From the NCBI RefSeq assembly GCF_002327085.1, contig NZ_CP023429.1:2160383-2224382 (forward strand): a DNA stretch of 64,000 nt, written 5' to 3'. Both the position numbers and the translations under genes were made by a program. Source of the DNA: Neisseria weixii. Its GTDB lineage: Bacteria > Pseudomonadota > Gammaproteobacteria > Burkholderiales > Neisseriaceae. The first letter of the stretch is position 1. Each line of letters starts with the position of its first letter. Shown in pieces: positions 46,597-56,592 of the stretch. The notes under the pieces were generated by a model. It searched no databases. It was not told the origin of the DNA and saw nothing but the letters and a program-made list of their open reading frames with translations.

Positions 46597-49287
46597 TCAA
46601 GCCAAAATCTTGCCCACAATCTCGCCCACGTCTTTCGATAAATCATCCTGCGCTTGAATACGTTGCAATTGTGCAGTCATTAAAGTGCGGCGGTGAGGTT
46701 CGAGTTTGCGGCAGATATTGAACGCCTGTACCAAACGCGCGGCCACTTGCGGATTGAAGCGGTCGATTTCCATCACTTTATCCGCTACGAATACGTAACC
46801 GCTGCCGTTTTCCGCATGGAAATGCGGTACATTGCGGCTGAAACTGCCCAGCAATGAGCGTGCTTTATTCGGGTTTTCCAAGCTGAATTTCGGGTGGTTT
46901 AAGGCCGTCTGAACTTGCGCCAACGTATCGCTGCGGTGGCTGGCGCCAATCAGGATAAAGTATTTGTCCATCACCAGCGCGTCATCGGCGTAACGTTCGG
47001 CAAAGCGGTCGAGCAAGGTGTTGCGGCCTTCGTATTCCAAATGGTTTACCGTATTCAACACACTGATTTCATGGGTCATATTCGGCGAAAGCTGCTCGTA
47101 GCGTGTGATGTAATATTGCAAACGTGCGCAGGTAGATGCTTCGTGACCGGCACGCTGTCCGCATTCGTAATTGCCCACTTGTATGGTTAGGTGACGCTCG
47201 ACCCGGATGGCCAACAGGCGAACTGCCGCCAGCAGCGCACGCACACCGGCCAATTCCGGATGATATTCATACGGTGCTTCAACGCCGCTTTCGGCTTCTT
47301 GCGCCAACGCCCATTCGCGCGTTTCAACCAACTCGTTGATACAGGCTTCGGCCAGCGCATTCAGCAAAGCTTCGCGCGCCTGGTGGTAATGCAACGGGTT
47401 AATGTTGTCGTCACCATCCCACAATTCACTTTCAGACGGCATATGCAGCAACACGGCTTTAAACGCGGCATCCAAATCGGGATTGGTCAACACCTGTTTC
47501 ACCGCCTCAATCAAACCCGTATGTTGCGGCAAAGCCCCGCCCGACCGAATCGCCGCCAAATTGACGGCAACAGCGCGTGAATACAGCGTTTGCGCGGCTT
47601 CCCAACGGCTGAATTCGTCGGAATCGTGTGCCAACAGTAAGGCCAAGTCGGCATCGCGATACGGATAATTCAGATGCACCGGCGCTGAGAAACCGCGCAG
47701 CAATGAGGGTACCACGGCTTCGTTCACACCGCCCAACACAAATTCCTGCTCCGCCTCGGTCAACAGCAACACCGCTTCACTCACGCGCCCGCCCTGATAC
47801 TCAAATTCAACCGCCTCGCCGTGTTGGTTGAGCAAACCGACTTTTACCGGCATCATCATCGGCTTTTTCTCGGCAGCCGGCATATCGGGTGTGGCCGGAA
47901 TGCTTTGTTTGATGTGCAACACAAAATCATTGTTGTTCAGACGGCCTGTGATGTCTAAAGTCGGCGTACCGGCTTGGCTGTACCACAAGGCAAATTGGTC
48001 GAGGTTGATTTCATTGGCATCGGCCATTGCATGGCGGAAATCATCGCAGGTCACGGCTTGGCCGTCGTGGCGTTTGAAATAGAGCTCCATACCTTTTTGG
48101 AAGCCCTCTTCGCCCAGCAGCGTGTGATACATGCGCACCACTTCCGCGCCTTTTTCATACACGGTCATGGTGTAGAAATTATTCATTTCCTCATAACTGG
48201 CCGGGCGCACCGGATGCGCGGTCGGGCCGGCATCTTCGGGGAATTGGTGTTGGCGCAGCATACGCACATTGTCAATTCGGCGCACGGCACGGCTGGCACG
48301 GTCGCCGGAAAACTCTTGGTCGCGGAACACGGTCAAGCCTTCTTTGAGCGACAATTGGAACCAATCGCGGCAAGTTACGCGGTTACCCGTCCAGTTGTGG
48401 AAATATTCATGGCCGATAACGGCTTCAATGCCTTCAAAATCAGTGTCGGTGGCAGTGCGGCTGTCAGCCAGCACATATTTGGTGTTAAAGATATTCAAGC
48501 CCTTGTTTTCCATCGCGCCCATATTGAAATCGCCCACAGCCACGACCATGTAGATATCCAAGTCGTATTCCAAGCCGAAGCGCGTTTCGTCCCACGCCAT
48601 TGAGTTTTTCAACGCTTCCACCGCGAAGGATACTTTACCTTTATCCGCCTCCGTAGTGTAAAACTCAATCGCCACTTCCCGGCCGCTTTGGGTGGTAAAC
48701 GTGTCGGCAGTCAAGGCCAAATCGCCGGCTACCAGCGCAAACAGATAGCTCGGCTTGGCAAAAGGATCAATCCATTTCACCCAATGGCGGCCGTCTGAAT
48801 ACATGCCGCTGTCGACCTTATTGCCGTTGGACAGCAACACCGGATAGCGTTTTTTATCCGCCACGATGGTGGTGGTGAATTTCGACATCACATCCGGACG
48901 GTCAGGATAAAAGGTAATCTTGCGGAACCCCTCCGGCTCGCATTGGGTGAACAGATTGCCGCCGCTGGCATACAAGCCCATCAGCGATTTGTTTTCAGAC
49001 GGCACAATGCGCGTTTCCACCTCCACCACAAAGCTTTCAGACGGCATTTGCACCACGGTCAGCTTGTCATCGGCCAGCACATAATCCACCGCTTCACCGT
49101 CAATTTCAAACGACAGCAATTCCGCCGAACCGTCCAACACCAACGGCGCATCTACCGCCAAAGGCTCGATAATCAAACGCGATTTAACGCGCGTGTCGTG
49201 TTCGTTGATGTCGAAATGCAAATCGGTTTTGCGAACCGAAAACGCCGGCACGGCATAGTCTTTTAAATAATGTACGGTTTTGCTCAT
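46597..49287 (-). CDS. pepN: aminopeptidase N (M1 family)
   Basis: A cytosolic zinc aminopeptidase with broad specificity. The 896-residue protein has the substrate-binding GAMENKGLN near residue 260 and the zinc site [17 protein letters not shown] near residue 295. [16 protein letters not shown] follows. The C-terminal part has [20 protein letters not shown] as in other Neisseria. A stretch near residue 700 ([20 protein letters not shown]) looks unlike what I expect of the family and may explain a length about 25-30 residues above the usual 867-870. Uptake sequences occur inside the gene at several sites. Confidence 0.93.
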   Translation of the reverse strand: MSKTVHYLKDYAVPAFSVRKTDLHFDINEHDTRVKSRLIIEPLAVDAPLVLDGSAELLSFEIDGEAVDYVLADDKLTVVQMPSESFVVEVETRIVPSENKSLMGLYASGGNLFTQCEPEGFRKITFYPDRPDVMSKFTTTIVADKKRYPVLLSNGNKVDSGMYSDGRHWVKWIDPFAKPSYLFALVAGDLALTADTFTTQSGREVAIEFYTTEADKGKVSFAVEALKNSMAWDETRFGLEYDLDIYMVVAVGDFNMGAMENKGLNIFNTKYVLADSRTATDTDFEGIEAVIGHEYFHNWTGNRVTCRDWFQLSLKEGLTVFRDQEFSGDRASRAVRRIDNVRMLRQHQFPEDAGPTAHPVRPASYEEMNNFYTMTVYEKGAEVVRMYHTLLGEEGFQKGMELYFKRHDGQAVTCDDFRHAMADANEINLDQFALWYSQAGTPTLDITGRLNNNDFVLHIKQSIPATPDMPAAEKKPMMMPVKVGLLNQHGEAVEFEYQGGRVSEAVLLLTEAEQEFVLGGVNEAVVPSLLRGFSAPVHLNYPYRDADLALLLAHDSDEFSRWEAAQTLYSRAVAVNLAAIRSGGALPQHTGLIEAVKQVLTNPDLDAAFKAVLLHMPSESELWDGDDNINPLHYHQAREALLNALAEACINELVETREWALAQEAESGVEAPYEYHPELAGVRALLAAVRLLAIRVERHLTIQVGNYECGQRAGHEASTCARLQYYITRYEQLSPNMTHEISVLNTVNHLEYEGRNTLLDRFAERYADDALVMDKYFILIGASHRSDTLAQVQTALNHPKFSLENPNKARSLLGSFSRNVPHFHAENGSGYVFVADKVMEIDRFNPQVAARLVQAFNICRKLEPHRRTLMTAQLQRIQAQDDLSKDVGEIVGKILA

Positions 49288-49368
49288 GGCAACCGGCCTT
49301 CACAATCGAAAAAAAACAATTGTTAATATGGGTTTAAGACGGCTTGAATTCAAGTGTCTTGAGCCAAC

Positions 49369-49402
49369 AAAGGCCGTCTGAAAACATATTTTCAGACGGC
49401 CT
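49369..49402 (-). terminator. terminator of fadE
   Basis: AAAGGCCGTCTGAAAA and TTTTCAGACGGCCTT form a hairpin 18 bases after the fadE stop on the minus strand. Confidence 0.75.
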
Positions 49403-49419
49403 TCGATAATTATCACCGA

Positions 49420-51859
49420 TTAAAACATCCTAAATTCAAACGGTTTCGGATTGGCTTCGTTCAAATCCATATCGAAGCCGTCCACCGTAATCGCGATTTT
49501 CACCAAGCAGCGGGCTTCGCGGACTTGGTCGTCTTGTTCGGCGGGAATCAAGCCTTTTTCTACCGCCTCGCTGATTTTTGCAGACGGCTTTTCGGCGGTG
49601 AGCCGGCCTTTGGCTTCGGCTTTACGCAAAGCTTGTTCCAGCTTGGACGTTTGGCGCACCGCTTCCATCGCCGGTTTCAACACGGCCAAAGGCTCATCGG
49701 CCTTTTCAACGTCGCCTTGCGGATGGAAACGGAAGCGGGTCAAGCGCTCGAGTGTTTCGCCGTGTTGCTGCATATCGGCAGCCACTTGATGCACCAGCTT
49801 GTCTTTCGGTGCGCTTTCTCGCTTACCCAATGGGAACATCACTACGTGTAAGAGCAAAGCGGCGCAGCGGTTCGGCAGGTTTTGCACCAAGCCGGACAAG
49901 GCTTGTTCTGCTTCATACAAGGCCAAGCGTACGGCGTATTCGGCAATGGGCAAATCGGCTTCACGGCTGCCTTCGCGCTCAAAGCGTTTAAACAGGCCGA
50001 AGCGATGTAGAGATTGGAAAACGCATCTGCCAGGCGGCCGGAAAGGCTCTCACGGCGTTTCAAATCACCGCCCAAGCTCAACATGGCGACATCAGCCGCA
50101 AAGGCAAACGCCGCGCTCAAACGGTTGAGCCGTTTGTAGGCAAAAGCCAACGGGCTTTTCGGTGCGTAGCCGCCGCCGTGGGTAAGGCCGAACACAAAGC
50201 TGCGGGCAGCATTGGATGCGCTTTGGCCTAAGTGTTGTTGGAATGCCCGGCCAAACGCGTTCACATCGTCTTTTTGCAACGCGTTGATTTTGGTCAACAC
50301 ATGATGATGGCAGCGGAATGCGCCCTGCCCGAAATCATCAGGCAGCGGGCCAAAATGTTGGCGCCTTCCGCCGTGATGCCGATCGGCACGGCGTTGTACA
50401 TCGAAGCCAGATAGTTGCGCGGCCCGCCGACCACGGCGCGTCCGCCGTGAATATCCATGGCATCATTCATCACTTTGCGCAGGCGTTCGGTATTATTGAA
50501 TTTCACCATCGCCGAAATGACCGATGGGTTCTCACCCAAATCCAAGCCGGTCAAAGCCAGATCTTGCGTGGCTTCCATTTGGTAAGTGTGGCCGCCGATG
50601 AGTGCCAGCGCGTCGGCCACTCCTTCGAATTTACCGATCGGTAAACCGAATTGCCGGCGGATGCCGGCCCATGCGGAAGTTGTCCATGCCGCGTGTTTGG
50701 CGTTGCCCACCGATTGCGGCGGCAGCGAAATGCAGCGGCCGACAGACAAACATTCCATCAACATACGCCAGCCCTGACCGGCGTAATCACGGCCGCCGAT
50801 AATCCATTCCAACGGGAAGAAAATGTCTTTGCCCCACACCGGCCCGTTCCAAAACGGCGTTTCATTCGGGTAATGGCGGCATTGGTGATGCAAACCTTCC
50901 ATCACGGTCGGCAACAATGCGCAGGTGATGCCGATGTCTTCTTTACCGCCGAGCAAGCCTTCGGGATCACGCAATTTGAAGGCCAAACCAATCACAGTCG
51001 CAATCGGCGCCATGGTAATCCAGCGTTTTTCAAAGCTCACGCGCACACCCAATACGTTTTCATGATGCGAGCCGCCGCGCGGATCGGTATAGCTGCCGTA
51101 ACACACGAAACCGGTATCCGGAATCGCGCCCGCGTCCGAACCTGCCCACGGGCCGGTCAGAGCAAAACACGGCATATCGATGCCCTTCGCCAAGCGCGGC
51201 AGGTAGTAGTCTTTCTGCTCGTCGGTGCCGTAGTGCTGAATCAGTTCGGCAGGCCCTAAAAAATTGGGCAGCATAATCATATAAGCGGCGGCCGGGCGGC
51301 GGCTGGCGATTTTGTTCTCTACTTTGGCATGGGCGTAATGCGAGAATTGTTTGCCGCCGTATTTTTTGTCGATAATCATGGCGATAAAGCCCTGATCTTT
51401 CACATATTGCCACACTTCCGGCGGCAAATCTTTATCGTGATGGATAAAGCGCCAATCATTGAGCATTTGGCACAGGATTTCGGTTTCATTATCGATAAAG
51501 GATTGTTCTTCTTCGGTTAATTCCGGGTCGCGAAAGCCGGATAATTTGCGCCAATCCGGTTTGCCGTTGAAAATTTCCGCGTCCCACCACACCGTGCCTG
51601 CATCAATGGCTGCCTGCTCGGTGGCCGACAATGGCGGCAAAATGTTTTTAAAAAGCTTAAATGCCGGACGGCTGACAAATTTCATCCGCAGCGATGCCAC
51701 ACCCGACAGCGCACACACCGCCAGCCACGGCAATGCAAACCACCATGCGAACACGCCCGTGAGCAAACCGAACACGCCCACAGCGACCCACAGCCACAAC
51801 GGTGCGCTGAAAAAGGCCAATGCGGCCAAACAAACTATTGCGATGATTGTGCCTAACAT
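49420..51859 (-). CDS. fadE: acyl-CoA dehydrogenase FadE, two frameshifts as sequenced
   Basis: A large FAD-dependent acyl-CoA dehydrogenase for the first step of fatty acid beta-oxidation. Two N-terminal membrane segments are followed by the dehydrogenase core (AIIDKKYGGKQFSHYAHA, then CFALTGPWAGSDAGAIPD and AMDIHGGRAVVGGPRNYLA). The frame breaks near 50327, where one more T restores MIFGQGAFRCHHHVL, and near 50009, where one more A restores ACLKRFEREGSREADLPIAEYAVRLAL. Joined, the product has about 812 residues, essentially the length of the E. coli enzyme (814). Both breaks look like sequencing deletions in short homopolymers. Confidence 0.9.
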
Positions 51860-51934
51860 CGTTTCTCCTTTATTGATTTTCTCTGTATTTTTTATCGAGG
51901 CCGTCTGAAAATAAACTTAGCTTTCAGACGGCCT

Positions 51935-52135
51935 GAGGGCTTTGTAAAACTCCTTTTAAAGCCGGTACATATAAAACCGCCGTCATTCCCGCGTAGGCGG
52001 GAATCCGTTTCCGGGCATGACAAACTATTGAATAAAACAGGTTTCTTAAATGCTGAGATGGATTCCCACCTACGCGGGAATGGCGGCGGTTTTGGTTTTT
52101 ATTAATGATTCATCAGTTTTGCAAAGGTCTCGGCC
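51935..52135 (-). repeat. neisserial mosaic repeat with two dRS3 inverted repeats, copy 2
   Basis: The inverse of the element at 21021-21219. Two dRS3-type repeats (ATTCCC-N8-GGGAAT) lie at 51985-52004 and 52062-52081, the second with one mismatch in the variable centre. The ends TTTGTAAAACTCCTTTTAAAGC and TTTTGCAAAGGTCTCGGCC match the other copy in reverse. It separates fadE from the MarR-type regulator. Confidence 0.8.
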
Positions 52136-52139
52136 CGCA

Positions 52140-52589
52140 TTAGCCGCCGCGCAAATTATCCAACAGCCGCTGCACCGTGGCTTTGAGCATAATCACGCTT
52201 TCGGGTGTCAGCCCATGCAGCATTTTGGCTTCAAACGCCTCTGCTTCTTTCATGCAGCGGGCGAACACCTCGCGGCCGGTGTCGGTCAATTCAATCAGCA
52301 CCATGCGGCCGTGATTCGGATCGTTACGCTTGGTCACCCAATTGTGTTGCACCATGGTATTCACAATCTGATTGGCAGCCTGAGGCGAAATGAAAGAGCG
52401 TGCGGCCAGCGCGGCGTTGGCCGTGGCACCGCGCCGCTGAAGATTCGACAGCATGGTAAATTGCGGCAAGCTCACGCCCAATGGTTTTAAAGCTTCGCTC
52501 AACTGCTGGTTGACTAGGCGGTCAAGGCGGCCGATGTTGTAGCTGACGGTCGGTTGGCCGGCGGTGTCTTCCCAATATTCATTCTTCAT
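52140..52589 (-). CDS. MarR-family transcriptional regulator
   Basis: A 149-residue winged-helix repressor. The MarR core is visible as VNQQLSEALKPLGVSLPQFTML (see 52470-52530), SFISPQAANQIVNTMVQ as recognition helix, and KRNDPNHGRMVLIELTDTG as the wing. It is encoded just downstream of remnants of a hydroxycinnamate transporter and hydratase-lyase, and MarR proteins commonly repress such loci in response to hydroxycinnamoyl-CoA. An uptake-sequence pair (52637-52674) separates it from the transporter. Confidence 0.85.
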   Translation of the reverse strand: MKNEYWEDTAGQPTVSYNIGRLDRLVNQQLSEALKPLGVSLPQFTMLSNLQRRGATANAALAARSFISPQAANQIVNTMVQHNWVTKRNDPNHGRMVLIELTDTGREVFARCMKEAEAFEAKMLHGLTPESVIMLKATVQRLLDNLRGG

Positions 52590-52686
52590 AGCCGTGACTC
52601 CGGAATCCTGTGTTTCAAAGCCCGTATGTTACTGCTTTTCAGACGGCCTTTCTATGCCGAAGGCCGTCTGAAAACAGGCAGGGTGA

Positions 52687-53483
52687 TTAAGCTTTGGTAT
52701 CTTGTGTTTTCTTAAAGCGCAACACCAAGACAAGCGCGCTGACAAAGGCCACGCCAATCACCGGAATGGCGGCGCTGATCACGGCCGGTCCGGATTGTCC
52801 CGCGCCCAAAATCAAGCCTGCCAAAATCGGACCGGCAAACGAACCGGCACGGCCGACTGCCACCGCGGCACCCACGCCCGTGCCGCGGATGGCAGCCGGA
52901 TAAAACATACCGGCCAATGCGTAGAGCGTGCCTTGTCCGCCGATGATGAACATACCGCAAGCCAAAGTCGCGGCGATGATGCTGCCCAATTCGCTGCCGT
53001 ACGAGAGCGCATACAGCGCGGTCGGCATGCCGGCATAAATCAACATCACCACGGCTTTAATATTGAGCTTGTCCAAAAACAGACCCAACACCAGCGTGCC
53101 GATGACGCCGCCGACGTTAAAGCCGATTTGCACATAGTTGATTTCTTCGCGGCTGAAATTTTGGTTGGCAAACAGCGTCGGCAGCCAATTGAGCAACACA
53201 TACAGCACAATCAGCGTACAGAAAAAGCTCACCCACAATTGCAGCGTGCCGAAAATACGCCCTTCGCCGAACAAAATATGGCTGATGGAAAAGCTGCGCT
53301 GCTCGGCTTCGAGTTTGCTTTGCAGATAGGCTTTCGATTCCGGCAACCACATCCAAATAATCGGCACCAACAGCAGCGGCGCGAAACCGCCGACGTAGAA
53401 AATCGATTCCCAGCCGAATTGCTTGGTCATCGAAATCGCCACCAGCGAAGTGATGATGCCGCCGGCCGGTACGCCGCAATACA
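52687..53483 (-). pseudogene. MFS transporter (aromatic acid/H+ symporter type), N-terminus lost at IS630
   Basis: The remaining 265 or so residues cover the second half of an MFS transporter, with six membrane segments. PAGGIITSLVAISMTKQFGWESIFYVGG is present at 53400-53465 and MWLPESKAYLQS marks the central loop; YALAGMFYPAAIRGTGVGAAVAVGRAGS (see 52837-52920) is typical of aromatic acid:proton symporters. The N-terminal five or six membrane segments are missing. The apparent start, MFICYMY, is read from the end of the insertion sequence. A functional transporter is very unlikely. Confidence 0.78.
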
Positions 53484-53487
53484 TATA

Positions 53488-54360
53488 GCAAATAAACATA
53501 TTCTCCGATACAATTCCCCATGGCCTATTCAGAAGACTTCAAACAACCCGTACTCAAAAAACTCCGTCAAGGATGGACGATTCGCAGAACCGCAAAAGAA
53601 TCCGGCACCGCCATTCTCCACCATCACACTTTGGAGACGCCCTCCGGCTCCCCAGGCCCCTCCAAAGCAACGGAAAACCCGCAAAATCAGCGCCCAGGCA
53701 CTGCTCGAAGATGTCGGGCGTTATCCTGATGCCTATTGCTGTGAAAGAGCGCAACGCTTTGGCTGTTCCCATACCGCCATACACAAAGCATTAAAGCGAT
53801 ACGGCATCAGCTGCAAAAAAAAGACCAACCGCCACCCGAAAGCCGGCAGAAGGCTCAGAAAAAACTTCCTGAAGTTACTGCACCGCTACATCCGCCGTAA
53901 CCGTCCGGTTGTTTGTTCAGATGGGAGCAAATTCGGAAAATCCTGTTACCGGCCTTACGCTTATGCGCTAAAAAGCCGGCGTTGTTATGCGCTTCATGAT
54001 TGGCAGGGGCATCATCAGACCAATGCCGTTGGAGCGTTATTTCACGGCAAACTGTTTGCCGTCGGGCTGTTTGATTGCAGTATTGACCGCCGGATATTTG
54101 ATGCTTGGTCGGAGCGGGTTTTGATTCCGGAGCTGCCGCAAAACAGTGTGGCGGTGATGGATAATGCGGCGTTTCATAAGGGGAATGCTTTAGCGCTTCT
54201 GAAGGAGAAAGGCCATACCGTGTTATGGCTTCCGCCCTATAGTCCCGATCTGAATCAGATAGAGAAAAAGCGGGCTTGGATTAAAGGTGTTGGGAATCGG
54301 CTGAGAATGGCGGATGTGGATTGGCTGTTTCAGGCGTGTATCGATAAATAAGTTTATTTG
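53488..54360 (+). mobile_element. IS630-family insertion sequence, copy 2
   Basis: About 873 bp, almost identical to 24067-24941. The left end is GCAAATAAAC after TATA; the right end reads GTTTATTTG followed by ATATA, so the terminal C of the inverted repeat is replaced by A. It lies exactly between the broken ends of a transporter gene and a hydratase-lyase gene, both on the minus strand. The missing halves of both genes lie on neither side, so a deletion has joined them across the element. Confidence 0.88.
53520..54351 (+). CDS. IS630-family transposase, split by an internal frameshift
   Basis: The same two-frame arrangement as copy 1. The first frame (53520-53729) begins MAYSEDFKQPVLKKL; the catalytic frame ends at 54351 with the same DDE residues (VVCSDGS, VAVMDNAAFH, NQIEKKR). 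Differences from copy 1 are Tyr3 for Cys3 (53527) and a leucine for proline in YAYALKSRR (53969). A long open frame that runs into the element from the transporter side is accidental. Confidence 0.82.
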
Positions 54361-54870
54361 ATATAATACAGCGATTGACGGTGGCGGACGGTATCCGCCA
54401 TGGCTTTGCTCACCAAATTACCCGGCGGAATGCCCCAGTTGATTTCCGACAAACCGAACACGGCTTCATCGGCAGCAATCGCCAAATCACAAGCTACCAA
54501 CGGCGAGAATGCGCCGCCGAAACACCAACCGTTGACCATCGCAATGGTCGGTTTATTGTAAAAACGCAGCATCTGCCATTGCCATTTGCACGCTTCGCGG
54601 CGGGCTTTTTCTTGTGCGATTTCAGGCAGGCCGTCGGTTTCACGGAAATACTCTTTCAAATCCATGCCCGCCGTCCACGCACTGCCATCACCGGTAATCA
54701 CCACCACGCCGACATCGGCATCCTGCTCCAACACCTCCAATACATCGCCCATTTCGCGGTTGAGCGTCGGGCTCATGGCATTGCGTTTGTCGGGGCGGTT
54801 AGAACGATACCCACGCAATTTGGTTTTCTACGGCCACTTTCACAGTCTGCCAGCGGTTTTCGTATGACAT
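54361..54870 (-). pseudogene. hydroxycinnamoyl-CoA hydratase-lyase, C-terminus lost at IS630
   Basis: A crotonase-family enzyme that turns feruloyl- or coumaroyl-CoA into vanillin or 4-hydroxybenzaldehyde plus acetyl-CoA. The start is MSYENRWQTVKVAVENQIAW (from 54870). One extra T near 54808 breaks the frame; removing it gives NRPDKRNAMSPTLNREM. Then come SAWTAGMDLKEYFRETDG, TIAMVNGWCFGGAFSPLVA with the oxyanion loop, and GLSEINWGIPPGNL with the catalytic glutamate region. After SLYYI the gene runs into the insertion sequence and stops, about 110 residues short of the usual 276. The frameshift may be a sequencing error; the truncation is real. Confidence 0.85.
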
Positions 54871-54917
54871 GGTTTCTCTTCTCTATATGATTCGGGTGCT
54901 TGTTTGAACATGGTTTG

Positions 54918-54947
54918 AGTATAATATCAACTAAATTGACATTTCAA
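54918..54947 (-). promoter_or_regulatory. promoter of the hydratase-lyase gene with internal inverted repeat
   Basis: On the minus strand the -35 is TTGAAA (54942-54947) and the -10 is TATACT (54918-54923), 18 bases apart. Between them lies TGTCAA-TTTAG-TTGATA (54925-54941), an inverted repeat with one mismatch, placed where a MarR-type repressor would block RNA polymerase. The rest of the gap to 55321 is AT-rich with an uptake hairpin at 55093-55121 and a degenerate repeat. Confidence 0.6.
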
Positions 54948-55195
54948 GCCTCGCAAACAGAATTTACACAAACCTGCCCAAAAATTATATTAAACTTATG
55001 ATTTTAAATAATTTAATTTTTATAAACTCATAAAATGAGTTGAAAAATGTTTTATTTTTAACCATTTTATTATCATGTAAATTGATATAAAGTGGCCGTC
55101 TGAAAACATTTCAGACGGCCTGTTCCTCAATTACATTACACATAACATTATCGTCGTTTAGCCCTTCAGATGGCCCGAGACCTTTGCAAAACTTC

Positions 55196-55314
55196 AGATT
55201 TGAGTACAGTTCGAAGTAAGCAAACATAGAAAGCGCAGACATATACCTAGATAGGCAAGCTTTCGGGCAGCGCATAACGAAGAAATGTGCCAAAGATAAA
55301 GATTTTGCAAAAGT
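55196..55314 (+). repeat. degenerate intergenic repeat, copy B
   Basis: GATTTGAGTACAGTTCGAAG starts a 119-base segment ending GATTTTGCAAAAG, similar to the minus strand of 26871-26989. Shared blocks include AGAAAGCGCAG and CATAACGAAGAA. The sequence just before it, GAGACCTTTGCAAAAC, is the same motif that bounds the two mosaic repeats. Confidence 0.65.
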
Positions 55315-55321
55315 TTCAGTT

Positions 55322-56113
55322 TTAAGCAAACACTGTCACCGTCTGGCGGCTGATGAGCGTCAACACACCGCTTTTGTCCCTCATCCGCGCTTCAGTGTGG
55401 CCATAGCCTTCCGCCGCATAATCGGTGTGCACTTCGTATTGCCAGAAATCATCCATCATAATATTTTGCGGTTCATGCAGCAATTCCAGCGTCCAAGTCA
55501 GGCTGCTCATCGGTGCGATGCCGTCAATCAAAACGGCAGGTGTAGGCGGAAAACCGTCGGCCAATGCCACCAAGTGCGCCAAGGTAAAATCGCCCTGTTG
55601 GTTTTGAAAACGCGTATAAGCGCCAAACGAAGCACGTTCCGCCCCGCTAAACGCCTGCGCCCCTTCTGACCATCGTAAATCCAAATAATACAGAAAAGCC
55701 GATTCCAAACCACCCAAATCAGTCTGGGTCGGTAAATTCTGCGGCGGCTGCCATGCCGGTGCAGGCTTTGAGGCCGTCTGAACCGCTTTCGATTGGCGTG
55801 CCTCACCAAAACTGGCCAACAACACTGCCAACACTTCACCGTCCTGTGTCAAATGCACCTCTCCCTGCACCACCGATTTGCCCACCCGCAACACGCGCGC
55901 ATCCAAATGCACGGTTTCGGCGGCATTGACCGGACCGATAAAATTGACCGTCAGTGAACGCAAGCGGCGCGGTTTATCCAAAATATGCTGCAATTTGGCC
56001 AGCATCAAAGCCGCCGTTACGCCGCCGAATAAAGAGCGGCCTTGAAACCAGTCTGCGCCGACGGTGATGCCGTCGTGCGTCTTCAGCAATTCAAATGCTT
56101 GATTTAAATCCAT
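55322..56113 (-). CDS. acyl-CoA thioesterase-like protein (TesB-like double hotdog)
   Basis: A 263-residue protein with the double-hotdog pattern of acyl-CoA thioesterases. GADWFQGRSLFGGVTAALMLA near residue 19 is the first hotdog helix region, RRLRSLTVNFIGPVNAAETV the first strand set, and the C-terminal half contains SSLTWTLELLHEP and FWQYEVHTDYAAEGYGHTEARM. It would hydrolyse acyl-CoA to free acid and CoA. It is on the same strand as the damaged hydratase-lyase and fadE but is separated from them by a 450-base gap, so an operon link is doubtful. Confidence 0.82.
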   Translation of the reverse strand: MDLNQAFELLKTHDGITVGADWFQGRSLFGGVTAALMLAKLQHILDKPRRLRSLTVNFIGPVNAAETVHLDARVLRVGKSVVQGEVHLTQDGEVLAVLLASFGEARQSKAVQTASKPAPAWQPPQNLPTQTDLGGLESAFLYYLDLRWSEGAQAFSGAERASFGAYTRFQNQQGDFTLAHLVALADGFPPTPAVLIDGIAPMSSLTWTLELLHEPQNIMMDDFWQYEVHTDYAAEGYGHTEARMRDKSGVLTLISRQTVTVFA

Positions 56114-56248
56114 ATTTCTTCTGCTATTGTGTATTTATTATTTTTTGGATTATATAAAGCAGGTTGATATATTGGCAATCGAAAAATACACAAAGGTCGT
56201 AGGCCGTCTGAAAGGCCAAACGCCGCTGTTGCATTCCCCGACTAAGGT

Positions 56249-56566
56249 GTGCTTTACCGCACCGAGGCTTATGGGCGAAACCGGCTGAGAAAGGAATGGT
56301 GCAAAGCATGTCGCGTAAAGATACGCTGGGACAATGCGCCGATGGCGCGTTTCTTCGGTACATTAAAAGAAGAGAGCTTCTATCAGGAAGGAGCGTTATC
56401 GGTTGCGGAATTGACTGGAGTTATAGATGATTACATACATTACTACAATCATGAACGGATTAGTTTGAATTTAAAAAAGCTGAGTCCTGCGGCTTACAGA
56501 ACCCAGCTTGAAAAGGCTGTTTAAGAAAGATTTTTAATTTGTCCAAGACTTGGGGGACAGTTCATA
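56249..56566 (+). mobile_element. IS3-family insertion sequence remnant
   Basis: The reading frame 56249-56524 encodes WDNAPMARFFGTLKEE, then SVAELTGVIDDYIHYYNHER and SLNLKKLSPAAYRTQ, the C-terminal end of an IS3-family OrfB integrase with its last acidic residue. About 40 bases later TTTGTCCAAGACTTGGGGGA resembles the right terminal inverted repeat of such elements. The left end, OrfA and the rest of OrfB are missing. It lies in the gap between the thioesterase and mrcA. Confidence 0.78.
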
Positions 56567-56592
56567 AGCTTTCAGACGGCCTGTTAACATCA

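Noticed and set aside
52702..54351. A single plus-strand open frame of 549 codons spanning the transporter antisense strand and the insertion sequence
   Set aside because: The first half is antisense to a recognisable MFS transporter and of low complexity; only the second half, inside the insertion sequence, is real coding sequence.
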